A stretch of DNA of 64,000 bases from Actinomycetospora endophytica (GCF_021026375.1 NZ_JAJNDB010000002.1:310001-374000), one strand, 5' to 3'; shown: positions 8,786-19,932, counted from the stretch's first letter. Notes: generated from the sequence alone by a model not told the origin. Numbers and translations are program-made.

Positions 8786-9721
8786 TCAGGCCAGCTTGCG
8801 CATCACCCGGGCCGCCAGCTGGTCGAACGCCGCGGCGTCGAGCAGCATCGCCGAGGTCACGCGGGTGATGTCCCAACCGAGGTCGCCCAGATCGCCGTCA
8901 CGGAAGGCGTCGCGGTTCTGGCCGGCGATCGTGCGGTGCTCGGGGCCGTCATACTCCAGTGCGACCTTCACGTGCGGCCACGCCAGGTCGAGCCGGACGC
9001 GCTTACCGCCGAGGAGGACCACGCGGTACTGCGGCACCGCCGGTGGCACCCCACGATCGAGCAGCCCGAGGCGGAGGCGCGTTTCGGGCAACGACTCCGC
9101 CCGCGGATCCGTGAGCTCCAGGACCCGCCGGACCTGCACCGTTCCCCGCGCCCGCGGGTGTGCGGCCGCGATCCGTCGGAGGTGTTCCGAGGTCAGGTGA
9201 CAGCGATGGGCGACGGCGTCGACCGCGGCGACGGCCTCGACGAGAGGCACTCGTCGGGCGAGGTCGAAGGCGGTACGAGCGGGCGAGGTGATCGGGCAGC
9301 CATGCCGTTCGACGACCTCGTCCGACGGGAGGTGGTCGGTCCGCGTGGCGATGTCGTCCGGGGCCAGTCGGCAGTGCTGCGGCAGGACGACCTCGGCGTC
9401 GTCCCAGGGGCAGTCCGCGCCGTAGGCGAGTGCCGCCAGTGGCCCGGCGACGATCCCGCGCTCCCGGCTCCACGCGTGGAGGGCCTGGACGCGGACCCGG
9501 GTGTCGATCTCGGTGTCGGCCCCGACGTAGACATCCCGGTGCAGGTGGACGAAGTTGGGCCCCCGGAGCTGGTCGGCGGTCAGCAGGCCGAGTCCGACCG
9601 CGAGCGAGCCCCGGAACGGCACCCGTGTCTGTCGCGTCGGCGTCTCCACATCCGCTTGGAGTCGGTCCGGCGCCGATCGGTTCCATCGGATGTCCTGGCG
9701 CTGTGGGATCGGGCGGCCCAT
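8786..9721 (-). CDS. DUF559 / AbiEi-type endonuclease-like protein
   Basis: 311-aa protein of a family very common in actinobacteria. The N-terminal half looks like the winged-helix and AbiEi-like part (GLLTADQLRG..HLHRDVYVG), and the C-terminal half has the DUF559 Vsr-like nuclease core: KRVRLDLAWPHVKVALEYDGPEH with the Asp/Glu residues, ending in a WDITRVTSAML strand-helix. These proteins are often called type IV antitoxins or VSR-like endonucleases, but their role is not established. It converges on the SDR with only 3 nt between the stops. The start could be ATG 9721 or an internal GTG. Confidence 0.75.
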   Translation of the reverse strand: MGRPIPQRQDIRWNRSAPDRLQADVETPTRQTRVPFRGSLAVGLGLLTADQLRGPNFVHLHRDVYVGADTEIDTRVRVQALHAWSRERGIVAGPLAALAYGADCPWDDAEVVLPQHCRLAPDDIATRTDHLPSDEVVERHGCPITSPARTAFDLARRVPLVEAVAAVDAVAHRCHLTSEHLRRIAAAHPRARGTVQVRRVLELTDPRAESLPETRLRLGLLDRGVPPAVPQYRVVLLGGKRVRLDLAWPHVKVALEYDGPEHRTIAGQNRDAFRDGDLGDLGWDITRVTSAMLLDAAAFDQLAARVMRKLA

Positions 9722-9724
9722 CGA

Positions 9725-9787
9725 TGATCACCGGGCACCTGGCGGGGCGGAGCGAGATCCACGAGCCCGCTATGTGCCCGGTGATCA
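9725..9787. repeat. Palindromic repeat, copy 1 (GGGCACCTGGCGGGG element)
   Basis: A 63-nt element with perfect 14-nt outer arms, 9725-9738 and 9774-9787 (TGATCACCGGGCAC and its complement), and inner GGCGGG/CCCGCT pairing. Part of it (GGGCACCTGGCGGGG then CGAGATCC, and GTGCCCGGTGATCA at the end) recurs about 200 nt further on, in the same orientation. It lies just upstream of the DUF559 gene start. Confidence 0.7.
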
Positions 9788-9806
9788 AGGGCCGGTCGAG
9801 CCCGAT

Positions 9807-9829
9807 GTCAGCGATGCCGCATCGCTGAC
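9807..9829. repeat. GTCAGCG-family palindrome, short copy
   Basis: Perfect inverted repeat GTCAGCGATG, 3-nt loop, CATCGCTGAC. It belongs to the dispersed family also seen at 10001, 28175, 53412, 53441 and 58908. Confidence 0.7.
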
Positions 9830-9928
9830 GCGGGGCGAGGCGGGGCGTCCGTAGAGGGGTGCCGAGGGTGGCCGGCGAGTGGTGCTCGGTCCCTGCGCGC
9901 CCGGCCCAGCCATTGGCGCGCGTTCAAC

Positions 9929-9982
9929 GGGCACCTGGCGGGGTCGAACGAGATCCGCCAGCCCACCAGGTGCCCGGTGATC
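9929..9982. repeat. Palindromic repeat, copy 2 (GGGCACCTGGCGGGG element)
   Basis: Second copy of the element at 9725, same orientation. Outer arms GGGCACCTGG (9929-9938) and CCAGGTGCCC (9966-9975), followed by the same GGTGATCA tail. The loop has diverged from copy 1, but base pairing of the stem is kept, which suggests selection for structure. The gap 9830-9928 between the elements has no gene that I can support. Confidence 0.7.
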
Positions 9983-10000
9983 ATGGTGCGGCCGCCCAGA

Positions 10001-10045
10001 TGTCAGCGTCCTACTGAGCACACCGATAGGGGACCATCGCTGACA
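10001..10045. repeat. GTCAGCG-family palindrome, long-loop copy
   Basis: Arms TGTCAGCG (10001-10008) and CGCTGACA (10038-10045), with additional inner pairing of TCC with GGA. It ends just before the stop of the GntR gene on the minus strand and could end its transcript. Confidence 0.6.
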
Positions 10046-10059
10046 AGAGGGCGCCGGAG

Positions 10060-10434
10060 CTACCCGTCCGCCAGCGCCGCCCGCGCCAGATCCACCGCCC
10101 GCTCCGGCGACACCCCCAACGACCGCATCCGCGCCGCGTACTCCTGCGCCGCCTCCCGGGCCTCGTCACGCCCACCGCCGGAGGCATCCACCACGAACGT
10201 CCCCAACCGCCCGCGGGTCTCGACCACCCCGGCCGCCTCGAGCTCCCGGTACGCCCGCGCGACGGTGTTCGCCGCGAGCCCGAGATCCACCGCGAGCCGC
10301 CGCACCGCGGGCAGCCGCGTGTGCGGGGCCAACCGGCCGGAGCGCACCAGCGACGTCACCGACGCCCGTACCTGCTCGTAGGGCGCGACGGACGAGGCGG
10401 GGTCGACGTCGATCAACGTCACCGGATCGGTCAC
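10060..10434 (-). CDS. GntR-family (YtrA-type) transcriptional regulator
   Basis: 124-aa DNA-binding protein with the GntR winged helix: PYEQVRASVTSLVRSGRL, then PAVRRLAVDLGLAANTVARAYRELEAAGVVETR, and a short C-terminal helix, which is the compact YtrA pattern with no large ligand domain. Such proteins usually repress an ABC transporter or their own operon. The gene follows mftR by 7 nt on the same strand, so the two are probably co-transcribed, though its target is unknown. Confidence 0.85.
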   Translation of the reverse strand: MTDPVTLIDVDPASSVAPYEQVRASVTSLVRSGRLAPHTRLPAVRRLAVDLGLAANTVARAYRELEAAGVVETRGRLGTFVVDASGGGRDEAREAAQEYAARMRSLGVSPERAVDLARAALADG

Positions 10435-10441
10435 CGGGGGA

Positions 10442-11029
10442 TCATCGCGCGGCGAACCCGCGCCCGAGGTCGTCGAACGCCTCCGCGGCCAGCGCGCGCA
10501 GCGCCGAGCCGTCCGCGCCCGGCATCGCCAGCCACGTCGTGAACACGCCCCGCATCGCCGCCACGACCACCCGGGCGAACACCTGCGGCCGCAGCTCGCC
10601 GGACGAACACCCCCACCGAGAGGCCGCGTCCACCGCGATCGCCTGCTCCCACGCCGCGTACCGGACGGCGGCCCGCGCGGCCACCTCGGGCACCGTCTCG
10701 ATCAGCCCCAGACGGCGCCGCAGCACGGGGACGTCATCGTCGGCGTACGCGTTGACCTGCAGGAACGCCTGCCGGGCGGCCGTGACCGGGTCGAGCTCGG
10801 ACGGCCCCGTGCGCAGCGCCGTGACCAGCGCGGCCAGGGCGTCGTCGAGCTCCCCGAGGACGACGTCGAGCTTGGTCGGGAAGTACCGGAAGAAGGTCCG
10901 CCGTCCGACGCCGCCGGCGGCCGCGAGGTCGTCGACGGTGACCGCGTCGAACCCGCGCACCGTGAACAGCTCCAGGGCGGCCGCCTCGAGCCGGCGGGCC
11001 CGCACGGTGCGCGTGGTGGCGGATGTCAC
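10442..11029 (-). CDS. mftR: TetR-family mycofactocin regulator MftR
   Basis: 195-aa TetR regulator. The N-terminal helix-turn-helix is clear: AALELFTVRGFDAVTVDDLAAAGGVGRRTFFRYFPTK, followed by a helical ligand domain. It is divergent from mftA, the standard location of MftR, which in mycobacteria represses mycofactocin synthesis and responds to acyl-CoA. The GTG at 11029 fits the usual short lead before the first helix. Two symmetric sequences in the mftR-mftA gap are candidate operators. Confidence 0.85.
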   Translation of the reverse strand: MTSATTRTVRARRLEAAALELFTVRGFDAVTVDDLAAAGGVGRRTFFRYFPTKLDVVLGELDDALAALVTALRTGPSELDPVTAARQAFLQVNAYADDDVPVLRRRLGLIETVPEVAARAAVRYAAWEQAIAVDAASRWGCSSGELRPQVFARVVVAAMRGVFTTWLAMPGADGSALRALAAEAFDDLGRGFAAR

Positions 11030-11106
11030 GCCGACCAGTGTCCCCCGTCCGGGACGTCCGAAGCGACCACCTTCCTCGCGCGTACCAAACGAGATCGCGA
11101 TCACGC

Positions 11107-11124
11107 CCCGCCCGTTCGGGCGGG
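11107..11124. promoter_or_regulatory. Perfect palindrome in the mftR-mftA control region
   Basis: CCCGCCCG-TT-CGGGCGGG, an 8-nt perfect inverted repeat with a 2-nt centre, between the divergent mftR and mftA. It is a candidate MftR site; a hairpin in the mftR leader is the alternative. Confidence 0.5.
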
Positions 11125-11153
11125 ACGTACTGCCCACGCCGACCCTGGCGAAT

Positions 11154-11176
11154 GGCACCGAGTGCCGCTTAGTGTC
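11154..11176 (+). promoter_or_regulatory. Putative mftA promoter with overlapping inverted repeat
   Basis: GGCAC-CGA-GTGCC (11154-11166) sits directly before TAGTGT (11170-11175), which fits the actinobacterial -10 pattern TANNNT. TGGCGA at 11146-11151 could serve as a weak -35 at 18-nt spacing. A repressor on the repeat would block polymerase. Leader to mftA is about 33 nt with a strong AGGAGGT site. Confidence 0.45.
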
Positions 11177-11214
11177 TCGCTCGCCCGAGGTGATCTGACC
11201 CGCAGGAGGTAGCC

Positions 11215-11313
11215 ATGGCCGAGCCCACCACCGACGTGAGCCAGGAGGCCCCGCTCGTCGAGGAGACCCTCGTCGAGGAGGTCTCGATCGACGGCATGTG
11301 CGGCGTCTACTGA
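11215..11313 (+). CDS. mftA: Mycofactocin precursor peptide MftA
   Basis: 32-aa precursor peptide, too short for ordinary gene finding. It ends in the invariant tail IDGMCGVY, whose last Val-Tyr is decarboxylated and cyclised by MftC and then released by MftE to form the core of mycofactocin. The acidic leader (VEETLVEEV) is typical and is bound by MftB. AGGAGGT lies 5 nt before the ATG. The stop TGA overlaps the mftB ATG (TGATGA). Confidence 0.97.
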   Translation: MAEPTTDVSQEAPLVEETLVEEVSIDGMCGVY

Positions 11314-11621
11314 TGACCGCGGCTCCGGTGGGGACGGCCGAGGCCGCCCCCACCGGCGCCTTCGACCCGGCCGCCCCGTACCGCCTCGCCGAGTCGGTGT
11401 CGCTGCGCCCGGAGTCGTTCGGCGCCCTCGTCTACGACTTCCACACCCGCCGGCTGTCCTTCCTCAAGACGAAGCCGCTGGTCCGGGTGGTCGAGGCCCT
11501 CGCACACCACGACGACGTCCACGGCGCGCTCACCGCTGCCGAGGTCCCGGACGACCAGCGCGACCAGTACCTGCGCGCCCTCGCCGGCCTCGCGCAGGCG
11601 GGCACGATCCAGCCGCGGTAA
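11313..11621 (+). CDS. mftB: Mycofactocin peptide chaperone MftB
   Basis: 102-aa RiPP recognition element (PqqD-like winged helix) that binds the MftA leader and presents it to MftC. Visible family features are the strand pair YRLAESVSLRPESFGALVYDFHTRRLSFLKTK and the following helices. The ATG at 11313 overlaps the mftA stop by one base, so translation is coupled; a start at 11298 would lie inside mftA and is less likely. mftC follows after 16 nt. Confidence 0.95.
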   Translation: MTAAPVGTAEAAPTGAFDPAAPYRLAESVSLRPESFGALVYDFHTRRLSFLKTKPLVRVVEALAHHDDVHGALTAAEVPDDQRDQYLRALAGLAQAGTIQPR

Positions 11622-11637
11622 AGGGAGCCACCACCAC

Positions 11638-12852
11638 ATGAAGCTCGTCGAGCACTTCACCCACGGCCTGACCTCCCCGATCTGCCTGACCTGGGAGCTC
11701 ACCTACGCCTGCAACCTGAGCTGCGTCCACTGCCTCTCGAGCTCCGGGCGCCGCGACCCGAACGAACTGTCGACGGACGAGGCCAAGGCCGTCATCGACG
11801 AGCTCCAGCGCATGCAGGTCTTCTACGTGAACATCGGCGGCGGCGAGCCGACGGTGCGCAGCGACTTCTGGGAGCTGCTGGACTACGCGATCGCCCACGA
11901 CGTCGGCGTCAAGTTCTCCACCAACGGCGTCAAGCTCGACAAGGCCCGCGCCGAACAGCTCGCGAAGACCGACTACGTCGACGTGCAGATCTCCCTCGAC
12001 GGCGCGACGGCGGAGGTCAACGACCACGTCCGCGGCCCCGGCTCGTACGACACCGCGATCCGGGCGATGGAGAACCTCTACGAGGCCGGCTTCGGCCAGT
12101 TCAAGATCAGCGTGGTGGTGACCCGCCAGAACGTCGACCAGCTCGACGACTTCAAGGCGATCGCCGACCGCTACGGCGCCCAGCTGCGGATCACCCGGCT
12201 GCGCCCGAGCGGTCGCGGCGCCGACACCTGGGACGAGCTCCACCCGACCCAGCCGCAGCAGAAGCAGCTCTACGACTGGCTCGTCGCGCGCGGCGAGGAC
12301 GTCCTCACCGGCGACTCGTTCTTCCACCTCTCCGCGTACGGCCAGGAGCTCCCGGGCCTCAACCTCTGCGGGGCCGGGCGCGTGGTGTGCCTGATCGACC
12401 CGGTCGGCGACGTGTACGCCTGCCCGTTCGCCATCCACGACCAGTTCCTCGCCGGCAACGTCCGCTCCGAGGGTGGGTTCCGGACGGTCTGGCAGGACAG
12501 CGAGCTGTTCGCCGAGCTGCGCGGCCCGCAGTCCGGCGGGGCGTGCACCAAGTGCTCGCACTACGACGCCTGCCAGGGCGGCTGCATGGCGGCCAAGTTC
12601 TTCACCGGCCTGCCGCTCGACGGCCCGGACCCGGAGTGCGTGCTGGGGAACGGCGAGACCGAGCTGGCGAAGCTGGAGATGGACACGATCGTCCCCAAGC
12701 CGTCGCTGGACCACTCGCACCGCACGACCCCGCAGCGCAAGGACGGCCCGGTGCCGCTGACGCTCTCGGTGCGCCGGCCGGACAAGGCGTGCGACTCCGA
12801 CCCGCTCGCCGGAGAGGGACGTCGTCTGCCCGCCGGGGTCCGGGTGAACTGA
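11638..12852 (+). CDS. mftC: Mycofactocin radical SAM maturase MftC
   Basis: 404-aa radical SAM/SPASM enzyme that oxidatively decarboxylates the C-terminal Tyr of MftA and then forms the Val-Tyr carbon-carbon bond. The radical SAM motif CNLSCVHC (Cx3Cx2C) lies near residue 24, GGGEP follows near 65, and the C-terminal SPASM domain carries several Cys (CGAGRVVC, YACPF, CTKCSHYDACQGGC and a late Cys in PDPEC) for two auxiliary clusters. AAAGGGAG precedes the ATG. mftD, which usually follows mftC, is absent; a terminator-like hairpin and the Calvin genes come instead. Confidence 0.97.
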   Translation: MKLVEHFTHGLTSPICLTWELTYACNLSCVHCLSSSGRRDPNELSTDEAKAVIDELQRMQVFYVNIGGGEPTVRSDFWELLDYAIAHDVGVKFSTNGVKLDKARAEQLAKTDYVDVQISLDGATAEVNDHVRGPGSYDTAIRAMENLYEAGFGQFKISVVVTRQNVDQLDDFKAIADRYGAQLRITRLRPSGRGADTWDELHPTQPQQKQLYDWLVARGEDVLTGDSFFHLSAYGQELPGLNLCGAGRVVCLIDPVGDVYACPFAIHDQFLAGNVRSEGGFRTVWQDSELFAELRGPQSGGACTKCSHYDACQGGCMAAKFFTGLPLDGPDPECVLGNGETELAKLEMDTIVPKPSLDHSHRTTPQRKDGPVPLTLSVRRPDKACDSDPLAGEGRRLPAGVRVN

Positions 12853-12873
12853 GCCGGGTCGACCGAAGACCTC

Positions 12874-12908
12874 CCCCGGTGCCGCGGGCGATCCTCGCGG
12901 CACCGGGG
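12874..12908 (+). terminator. Hairpin terminator after mftC
   Basis: Perfect 13-nt stem CCCCGGTGCCGCG and its complement around a 9-nt loop, starting 21 nt after the mftC stop. There is no T-run, as is common in actinobacteria. It separates mftABC from the aldolase gene. Confidence 0.7.
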
Positions 12909-12973
12909 TGAGCCCCAGGGCTACGTCCCCCGGCCGGTCCTCCGCGCGAGGGAGGTGGGGACGGGCCGGGGTA

Positions 12974-12982
12974 CCTAGCGTC
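12974..12982 (+). promoter_or_regulatory. Promoter-like motif CCTAGCGTC upstream of aldolase
   Basis: Contains TAGCGT, a TANNNT-type -10. The identical nonamer lies upstream of phosphoribulokinase at 19901, and in both cases GGGAG lies 18-19 nt before it. The leader to the ATG at 13031 would be about 45 nt. Confidence 0.45.
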
Positions 12983-13030
12983 CGTGGTCGTGCCCGGCGG
13001 CTCCGCCGGGCCGGCCACGGAGGTTCTGCG

Positions 13031-14026
13031 ATGACGACGACGGCGCCCGGCACCCGGGCGAGCGCCCTGCACACGACGGCCGCCGGCCTCGTCGGTGACG
13101 GCACGGGGATCCTCGCCGCGGACGAGAGCATCGCCACGATGTCGCGGCGCCTCTCCGACGCCGGCGTGTCGCCCACCGAGGAGCACCGCCGCGCCTACCG
13201 CGAGCTGCTCGTCACCACGGCCGACCTCGCCCGCGGGATCAGCGGGGTCATCCTCTGCGAGGAGACGCTGCACCAGCACGTCACCGACGGCCGGGACTTC
13301 CCGACGGCGCTCGCGGCGCTCGGTCTGGCCACGGGCGTCAAGGTCGACACCGGGACCGTCCCGCTGGCGGGCGCTCCGGGCGAGACGATCACCGAGGGAC
13401 TCGACGGTCTGGCCGAACGGGTCGCGGACTGCGCCGCCCGCGCGGCCGTGTTCGCGAAGTGGCGCGCCGTGCTGACCATCGGCCACGGGACGCCCGGCGC
13501 CTGGGCGATCGAGGCCAACGCGCACGCCCTCGCCCGCTACGCCCGCGTGTGCCAGGACGTCGGGGTGGTCCCGGTGGTCGAGCCGGAGGTGCTGACGGCC
13601 GGGTCGCACCCGCTCGAGGTCTGCGCCGCGGTCACCCGGCGGGTGCTCGCCACGCTGCGCCGGGCCCTCGACGAGGCCGAGGTCGACCCGGCGGGCATGG
13701 TCCTCAAGCCGAACATGGTCACGCCCGGGTCGGGAGCCGCTCCGGTGGGACCCGACGCGGTGGCCCGCGCGACGGTCGACGCGCTGACCGCGACGATGCC
13801 CGATGATCTCGCCGGCGTCGCCTTCCTCTCCGGCGGCCAGTCCTCCGTCGACGCCGCGGCCAACCTCGCGGCGATCCGGGCCCTCCCGACGCCGTGGCCG
13901 GTGACGTTCTCGTTCGGCCGGGCCCTCGTCACGCCCGCGCTGGCCGCGTGGGCCGGGGACCCGGAGGCGGTCGGCGCCGCGCAGGCGGCGCTGATCCGCG
14001 AGGTCGGCCGCAACGTCGCGGCCTGA
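13031..14026 (+). CDS. fba: Class I fructose-bisphosphate aldolase
   Basis: 331-aa Schiff-base aldolase acting on fructose-1,6-bisphosphate and, in the Calvin cycle, sedoheptulose-1,7-bisphosphate. Family signatures are GILAADESIATMSRRL near the N-terminus, ILCEETL, GVKVDTG, VEPEVL, and the Schiff-base lysine in VLKPNMVTPG; FLSGGQS follows. ATG start with GGAGG upstream. It sits between mftABC and the RuBisCO operon and converges on cbbR with 1 nt between stops, so it is part of the Calvin group though on the other strand. Confidence 0.95.
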   Translation: MTTTAPGTRASALHTTAAGLVGDGTGILAADESIATMSRRLSDAGVSPTEEHRRAYRELLVTTADLARGISGVILCEETLHQHVTDGRDFPTALAALGLATGVKVDTGTVPLAGAPGETITEGLDGLAERVADCAARAAVFAKWRAVLTIGHGTPGAWAIEANAHALARYARVCQDVGVVPVVEPEVLTAGSHPLEVCAAVTRRVLATLRRALDEAEVDPAGMVLKPNMVTPGSGAAPVGPDAVARATVDALTATMPDDLAGVAFLSGGQSSVDAAANLAAIRALPTPWPVTFSFGRALVTPALAAWAGDPEAVGAAQAALIREVGRNVAA

Positions 14027-14027
14027 G

Positions 14028-14912
14028 TCAGGGCTGCTCGGCCCGGTCCCACCCCGGGACGTGGCCGGCGTGGACGTCGCGCACCAGCAGCTCGGTGCTC
14101 GCCGTCGCGTCGGGGTGGGTGACCAGGTGCCAGGGCCGCGCGAGCGGGGTCCCCGGCAGCGGCAGTTCGACCAGCGTCCCGTCCGCGATGAGGTCGCGCA
14201 CCGCCTCGCGGGACACCAGCGTCGCGCCGAGCCCGGCGCGCGCGGCCGCGATCGTGGCCCCGTGCGAGCCCATGGTGAGGCTGCGCGGCTCGACCCCGAG
14301 GTCGTCGAGCAGCCCCGCGAGGGTGCTGCGTACCCCGGACCCCGGTTCGCGGAGCAGCCACGTCGCCGCCGCCGGGTCGAACCCGTCCGCCGTCGCCGGG
14401 GCGCCCACGACGGCGAGGGTGTTGGCCCGGGTGGCCCGGATCCGGGCGACGCTGCCGGCGGGCGGACGCCCGGCGACGACGACGTCCACCTCGTGGTCGC
14501 GCAGCAACGACCACACCCGCGTGCTGGGGGCGACGTCCACCCCGAGCTCGACGGCCGGGTGGCGGGCGCGGAAGGCGGCGAGCAGGTCGGGCAGCAGGTG
14601 CTCGCCCGCGGTGGTCACGGCGCCGAGCCGCACGTGGCCGTGCTCCGGGTCGGCCTCGCCGCGGGCGGCGGCGGTGGCCTCGTCGAGCAGGCCGAGCACC
14701 CGTCGGGCGTAGTCGGCGTACCGGCGCCCCGCCGGGGTGAGGCGTACCCCTCGTCCGTCCCGCTCGAGCAGCGGGACGCCGATCTCCTCGCCGAGCGCCC
14801 GGACGGCCGCCGAGACGGTGGACTCGGTGACGACGAGGTGGGCGGCCGCGCCGCGCACCGACCCGGCCTCGGCGAGCGCGACGAACGCGCGCATCCGCGA
14901 GGTCGTCGTCAC
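14028..14912 (-). CDS. cbbR: LysR-family regulator, CbbR-like
   Basis: 294-aa LysR regulator: N-terminal helix-turn-helix (RMRAFVALAEAGSVRGAAAHLVVTESTVSAAVRALGEEIG), then a periplasmic-binding-like effector domain from about residue 90. Location at the end of cbbL-cbbS-cbbX suggests CbbR, the activator of Calvin genes. The position is odd: CbbR is normally divergent from the genes it controls, here it is last on the same strand, 16 nt after cbbX. The GTG at 14912 has GGGAGG upstream. The name is inferred from context rather than from a diagnostic motif. Confidence 0.8.
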   Translation of the reverse strand: MTTTSRMRAFVALAEAGSVRGAAAHLVVTESTVSAAVRALGEEIGVPLLERDGRGVRLTPAGRRYADYARRVLGLLDEATAAARGEADPEHGHVRLGAVTTAGEHLLPDLLAAFRARHPAVELGVDVAPSTRVWSLLRDHEVDVVVAGRPPAGSVARIRATRANTLAVVGAPATADGFDPAAATWLLREPGSGVRSTLAGLLDDLGVEPRSLTMGSHGATIAAARAGLGATLVSREAVRDLIADGTLVELPLPGTPLARPWHLVTHPDATASTELLVRDVHAGHVPGWDRAEQP

Positions 14913-14928
14913 CGGCCACCTCCCCGGC

Positions 14929-15945
14929 TCAGGTCCCCGAGGCGGCCAGACCTCCGGTGAACACCCGGCTGGCGCGCAGGTCCGCCGCGCGCAGGGTGAC
15001 CAGGTCGTCCAGGCCGACCAGCCGGGAGCCGCCCTCCGAGAGTCGCCGCGCCTGGCGCATCCTCGCGCGGTCCAGCCCGTTGCGCACGCTCCGCGCGCCG
15101 GCGAACCACGGCTGGGAGACCCGCAGCGCGAGGTACTCCCGCAGCGCCGCCGCCGCGCCGTCGTCGAGCCGCAGCCCCCGCTCGCCCGCCATCGACGCCG
15201 CGATCGTCGTGAGCTCGTCGACGGTGAAGTCCGGGAAGTCGACGTGGTGGGCGACGCGGCTCTGCATCCCCGGGTTCGCGGTGAAGAACGACTCCATCCG
15301 GTCCGCGTAGCCGGCGAGGACGACGACGAGGTCGTCCCGGTGGGACTCCATCGCCTGCAGCAGGATCTCGATGGCCTCACCGCCGTAGTCGCGCTCGTTG
15401 CCCGGGCGGTGCAGGTAGTAGGCCTCGTCGACGAAGAGCACGCCGCCGATGGCCTTCCCGACGATCTCCTTGGTCTTCGGGGCGGTGTGCCCGACGTACT
15501 GGCCGACCAGGTCGTCCCGGGTGGCCGTCACGAGGTGCCCGCGCCGCAGGTAGCCGAGGCCGTGGAGCAGGTCGCCGATGCGCAGCGCCACGGTCGTCTT
15601 GCCGGTGCCCGGGTTGCCGGTGAAGCACATGTGCAGCGTCGGCGGGTCGCCCGCCACCCCGAACCGCTCCCGGACCCGGTCGACGACGAGCAGCGCGGCG
15701 AGCTCGCGCAGCCGCTCCTTGACCGGGGCGAGCCCGACCAGCTCGCGGTCGAGCGCGTCGAGCACGTCGTCGACGCGCGCCTCCCGGCGGACCTCGTCGA
15801 GGTCGACGACGGCGTCGGGGGCCAGCTCCGGCACCGGACCGTCGCCGTCCTCCGGGACCGGATCGACGGCGGCGACGGCGGGCACGCCGGTCGAGCGGCC
15901 CGCCGTCGCGAACCCGACGCGGCCCCGCTGCTCAGCGCCGGGCAT
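14929..15945 (-). CDS. cbbX: Red-type RuBisCO activase CbbX
   Basis: 338-aa AAA+ ATPase that threads the C-terminus of the large RuBisCO subunit through its pore and releases inhibitory sugar phosphates. Walker A is [13 protein letters not shown] (about 118), the pore loop YVGHTAPKT, Walker [12 protein letters not shown], and sensor regions AGYADRM and NPGMQSRV. An acidic, probably flexible 50-residue N-terminus precedes the domain. It overlaps the end of cbbS by 14 nt. The presence of CbbX marks the RuBisCO as red-type. Confidence 0.95.
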   Translation of the reverse strand: MPGAEQRGRVGFATAGRSTGVPAVAAVDPVPEDGDGPVPELAPDAVVDLDEVRREARVDDVLDALDRELVGLAPVKERLRELAALLVVDRVRERFGVAGDPPTLHMCFTGNPGTGKTTVALRIGDLLHGLGYLRRGHLVTATRDDLVGQYVGHTAPKTKEIVGKAIGGVLFVDEAYYLHRPGNERDYGGEAIEILLQAMESHRDDLVVVLAGYADRMESFFTANPGMQSRVAHHVDFPDFTVDELTTIAASMAGERGLRLDDGAAAALREYLALRVSQPWFAGARSVRNGLDRARMRQARRLSEGGSRLVGLDDLVTLRAADLRASRVFTGGLAASGT

Positions 15946-16387
15946 GGCCGTTCCCCCGCGGGTCCGGCGCCGGGTAGCGCGAGCCCGCCGGGGCCTCCGT
16001 CGCGTACGGATGGACGGTGTAGCCGATCCGGCGGTCGGCCCCCTCGGCGCGGTCCAGCCGGAACCCGGGCTCGACGTCGGGGCGGTTCACCAGGAACGAC
16101 AGCGCCACGGTCTGGCGGCCCAGGCTCGCGTCGTAGGCGGTGACCCGCACGTAGTGCTGCGGGTGCTCCTCCCGGCACGCGCGGACCTCGTCCATCACGG
16201 CGGCGGGGTCGACGAGGTCGAACATCGGCAGCCCCCACATCTCCCAGTAGGTGTTCCGGGGGTGCGGGTCGTCGGTGAACTCGACCGAGCACGGCCAGCC
16301 GTGCTCGAGCGCGTACGAGATCTGGCTCCGGATCTCGTCGTCGGTCAGGTCGGGCAGGAACGAGAAGGTGCCCTGGGTGATCCTCAC
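15932..16387 (-). CDS. cbbS: RuBisCO small subunit
   Basis: 151-aa small subunit of form I RuBisCO. It begins [19 protein letters not shown] and includes [27 protein letters not shown], both family hallmarks. The C-terminal extension after YVRVTAYD...SFLVNRP is the long hairpin found in red-type small subunits. GTG start with GAGGAGG placed over the cbbL stop; 10 nt from cbbL. Confidence 0.97.
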   Translation of the reverse strand: MRITQGTFSFLPDLTDDEIRSQISYALEHGWPCSVEFTDDPHPRNTYWEMWGLPMFDLVDPAAVMDEVRACREEHPQHYVRVTAYDASLGRQTVALSFLVNRPDVEPGFRLDRAEGADRRIGYTVHPYATEAPAGSRYPAPDPRGNGHARR

Positions 16388-16397
16388 GGTGTCCTCC

Positions 16398-19118
<2,721 letters not shown>

Positions 19119-19122
<4 letters not shown>

Positions 19123-19796
19123 CGGAACACCCCTTCCCGCAGCGCCGCCGCCACGGCAGCCGTGCGGTCCGGGACCTGCAGCTTGCGCAGCACCGAGCGC
19201 ACGTGGCTCTTCACCGTCTCGTCGCCGATCACCAGGCGGGACGCGATCGCGCGGTTGCTGCACCCCGAGACGAGCAGCGCCAGTACCTCGCTCTCGCGGT
19301 GGGTGAGCCCGAGGTGCGCGCCCGGCCAGAACTCGTCGCGCTCCAGGCGGGCGGCGGACTCGACGACCCGGCCGGCCATCGTCGCGTCGATCACCGTGGT
19401 GCCGGTCGCGGCGAGCTCGAGCTGGCCGACCAGCTCCTCGCCGCGGATGCGCTTGAGCAGGTAGCCCGCGGCGCCCGCGCGCAGCGCCTGGAAGAGGTAC
19501 TGCTCGTCGTCGTAGACCGAGAGCAGCACGACGCGGGCCTCGGGCATCCGTTCGGCCAGGCGGCGGCACAGGTCGAGCCCGCTCTCGCCCTGCATCCGGA
19601 CGTCGGCGAGCACGAGGTCCGGGCGCAGCGACCCGACGAGGTCGAGGGCGTCCGCCACGCCGTGTGCGGAACCGACCACCCGGATCCGCCCGGTGAACGG
19701 CGCGAGCATCGCCTTCAGGCCGGCCACGACCATCTCGTGGTCGTCGACCACGACGACCCGCAGCGGACCTGCCGTCGAGGGTGTGACGGAGGCCAT
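19119..19796 (-). CDS. LuxR/NarL-type response regulator
   Basis: 225-aa two-component regulator. Receiver domain: VVVVDDHEMVVAGL, phospho-acceptor Asp in LVLADVRMQGESG, Thr/Ser and Lys in VVLLSVYD and GYLLKRI. Output: LuxR helix-turn-helix LTHRESEVLALLVSGCSNRAIASRLVIGDETVKSHVRSVLRKL. ATG at 19796 gives an ordinary N-terminus. First gene of the regulator-kinase-cbbLSX-cbbR series and divergent from phosphoribulokinase, so the shared upstream region could be one of its targets. Confidence 0.92.
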
Positions 19797-19862
19797 CCCC
19801 TCACGATAGGTGCTCGGACGGCCTCCGGTGGACCACTCGCACCACCTCGATCTCCCCCCTCG

Positions 19863-19909
19863 TCCCCCCGCTGCGGGGGGAGTGGCGTGGCTCACCGCTG
19901 CCTAGCGTC
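19863..19909. promoter_or_regulatory. Divergent control region: perfect palindrome and cbbP promoter motif
   Basis: TCCCCCCGC-T-GCGGGGGGA (19863-19881) is a perfect 9-nt inverted repeat between the response regulator and phosphoribulokinase genes. Downstream at 19901-19909 is CCTAGCGTC, with TAGCGT as a likely -10 for cbbP; the same nonamer lies before the aldolase gene. The palindrome lies about where a regulator would sit upstream of -35. Confidence 0.5.
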
Positions 19910-19932
19910 GTCGGCATCGAGGAGGTGTCGCC

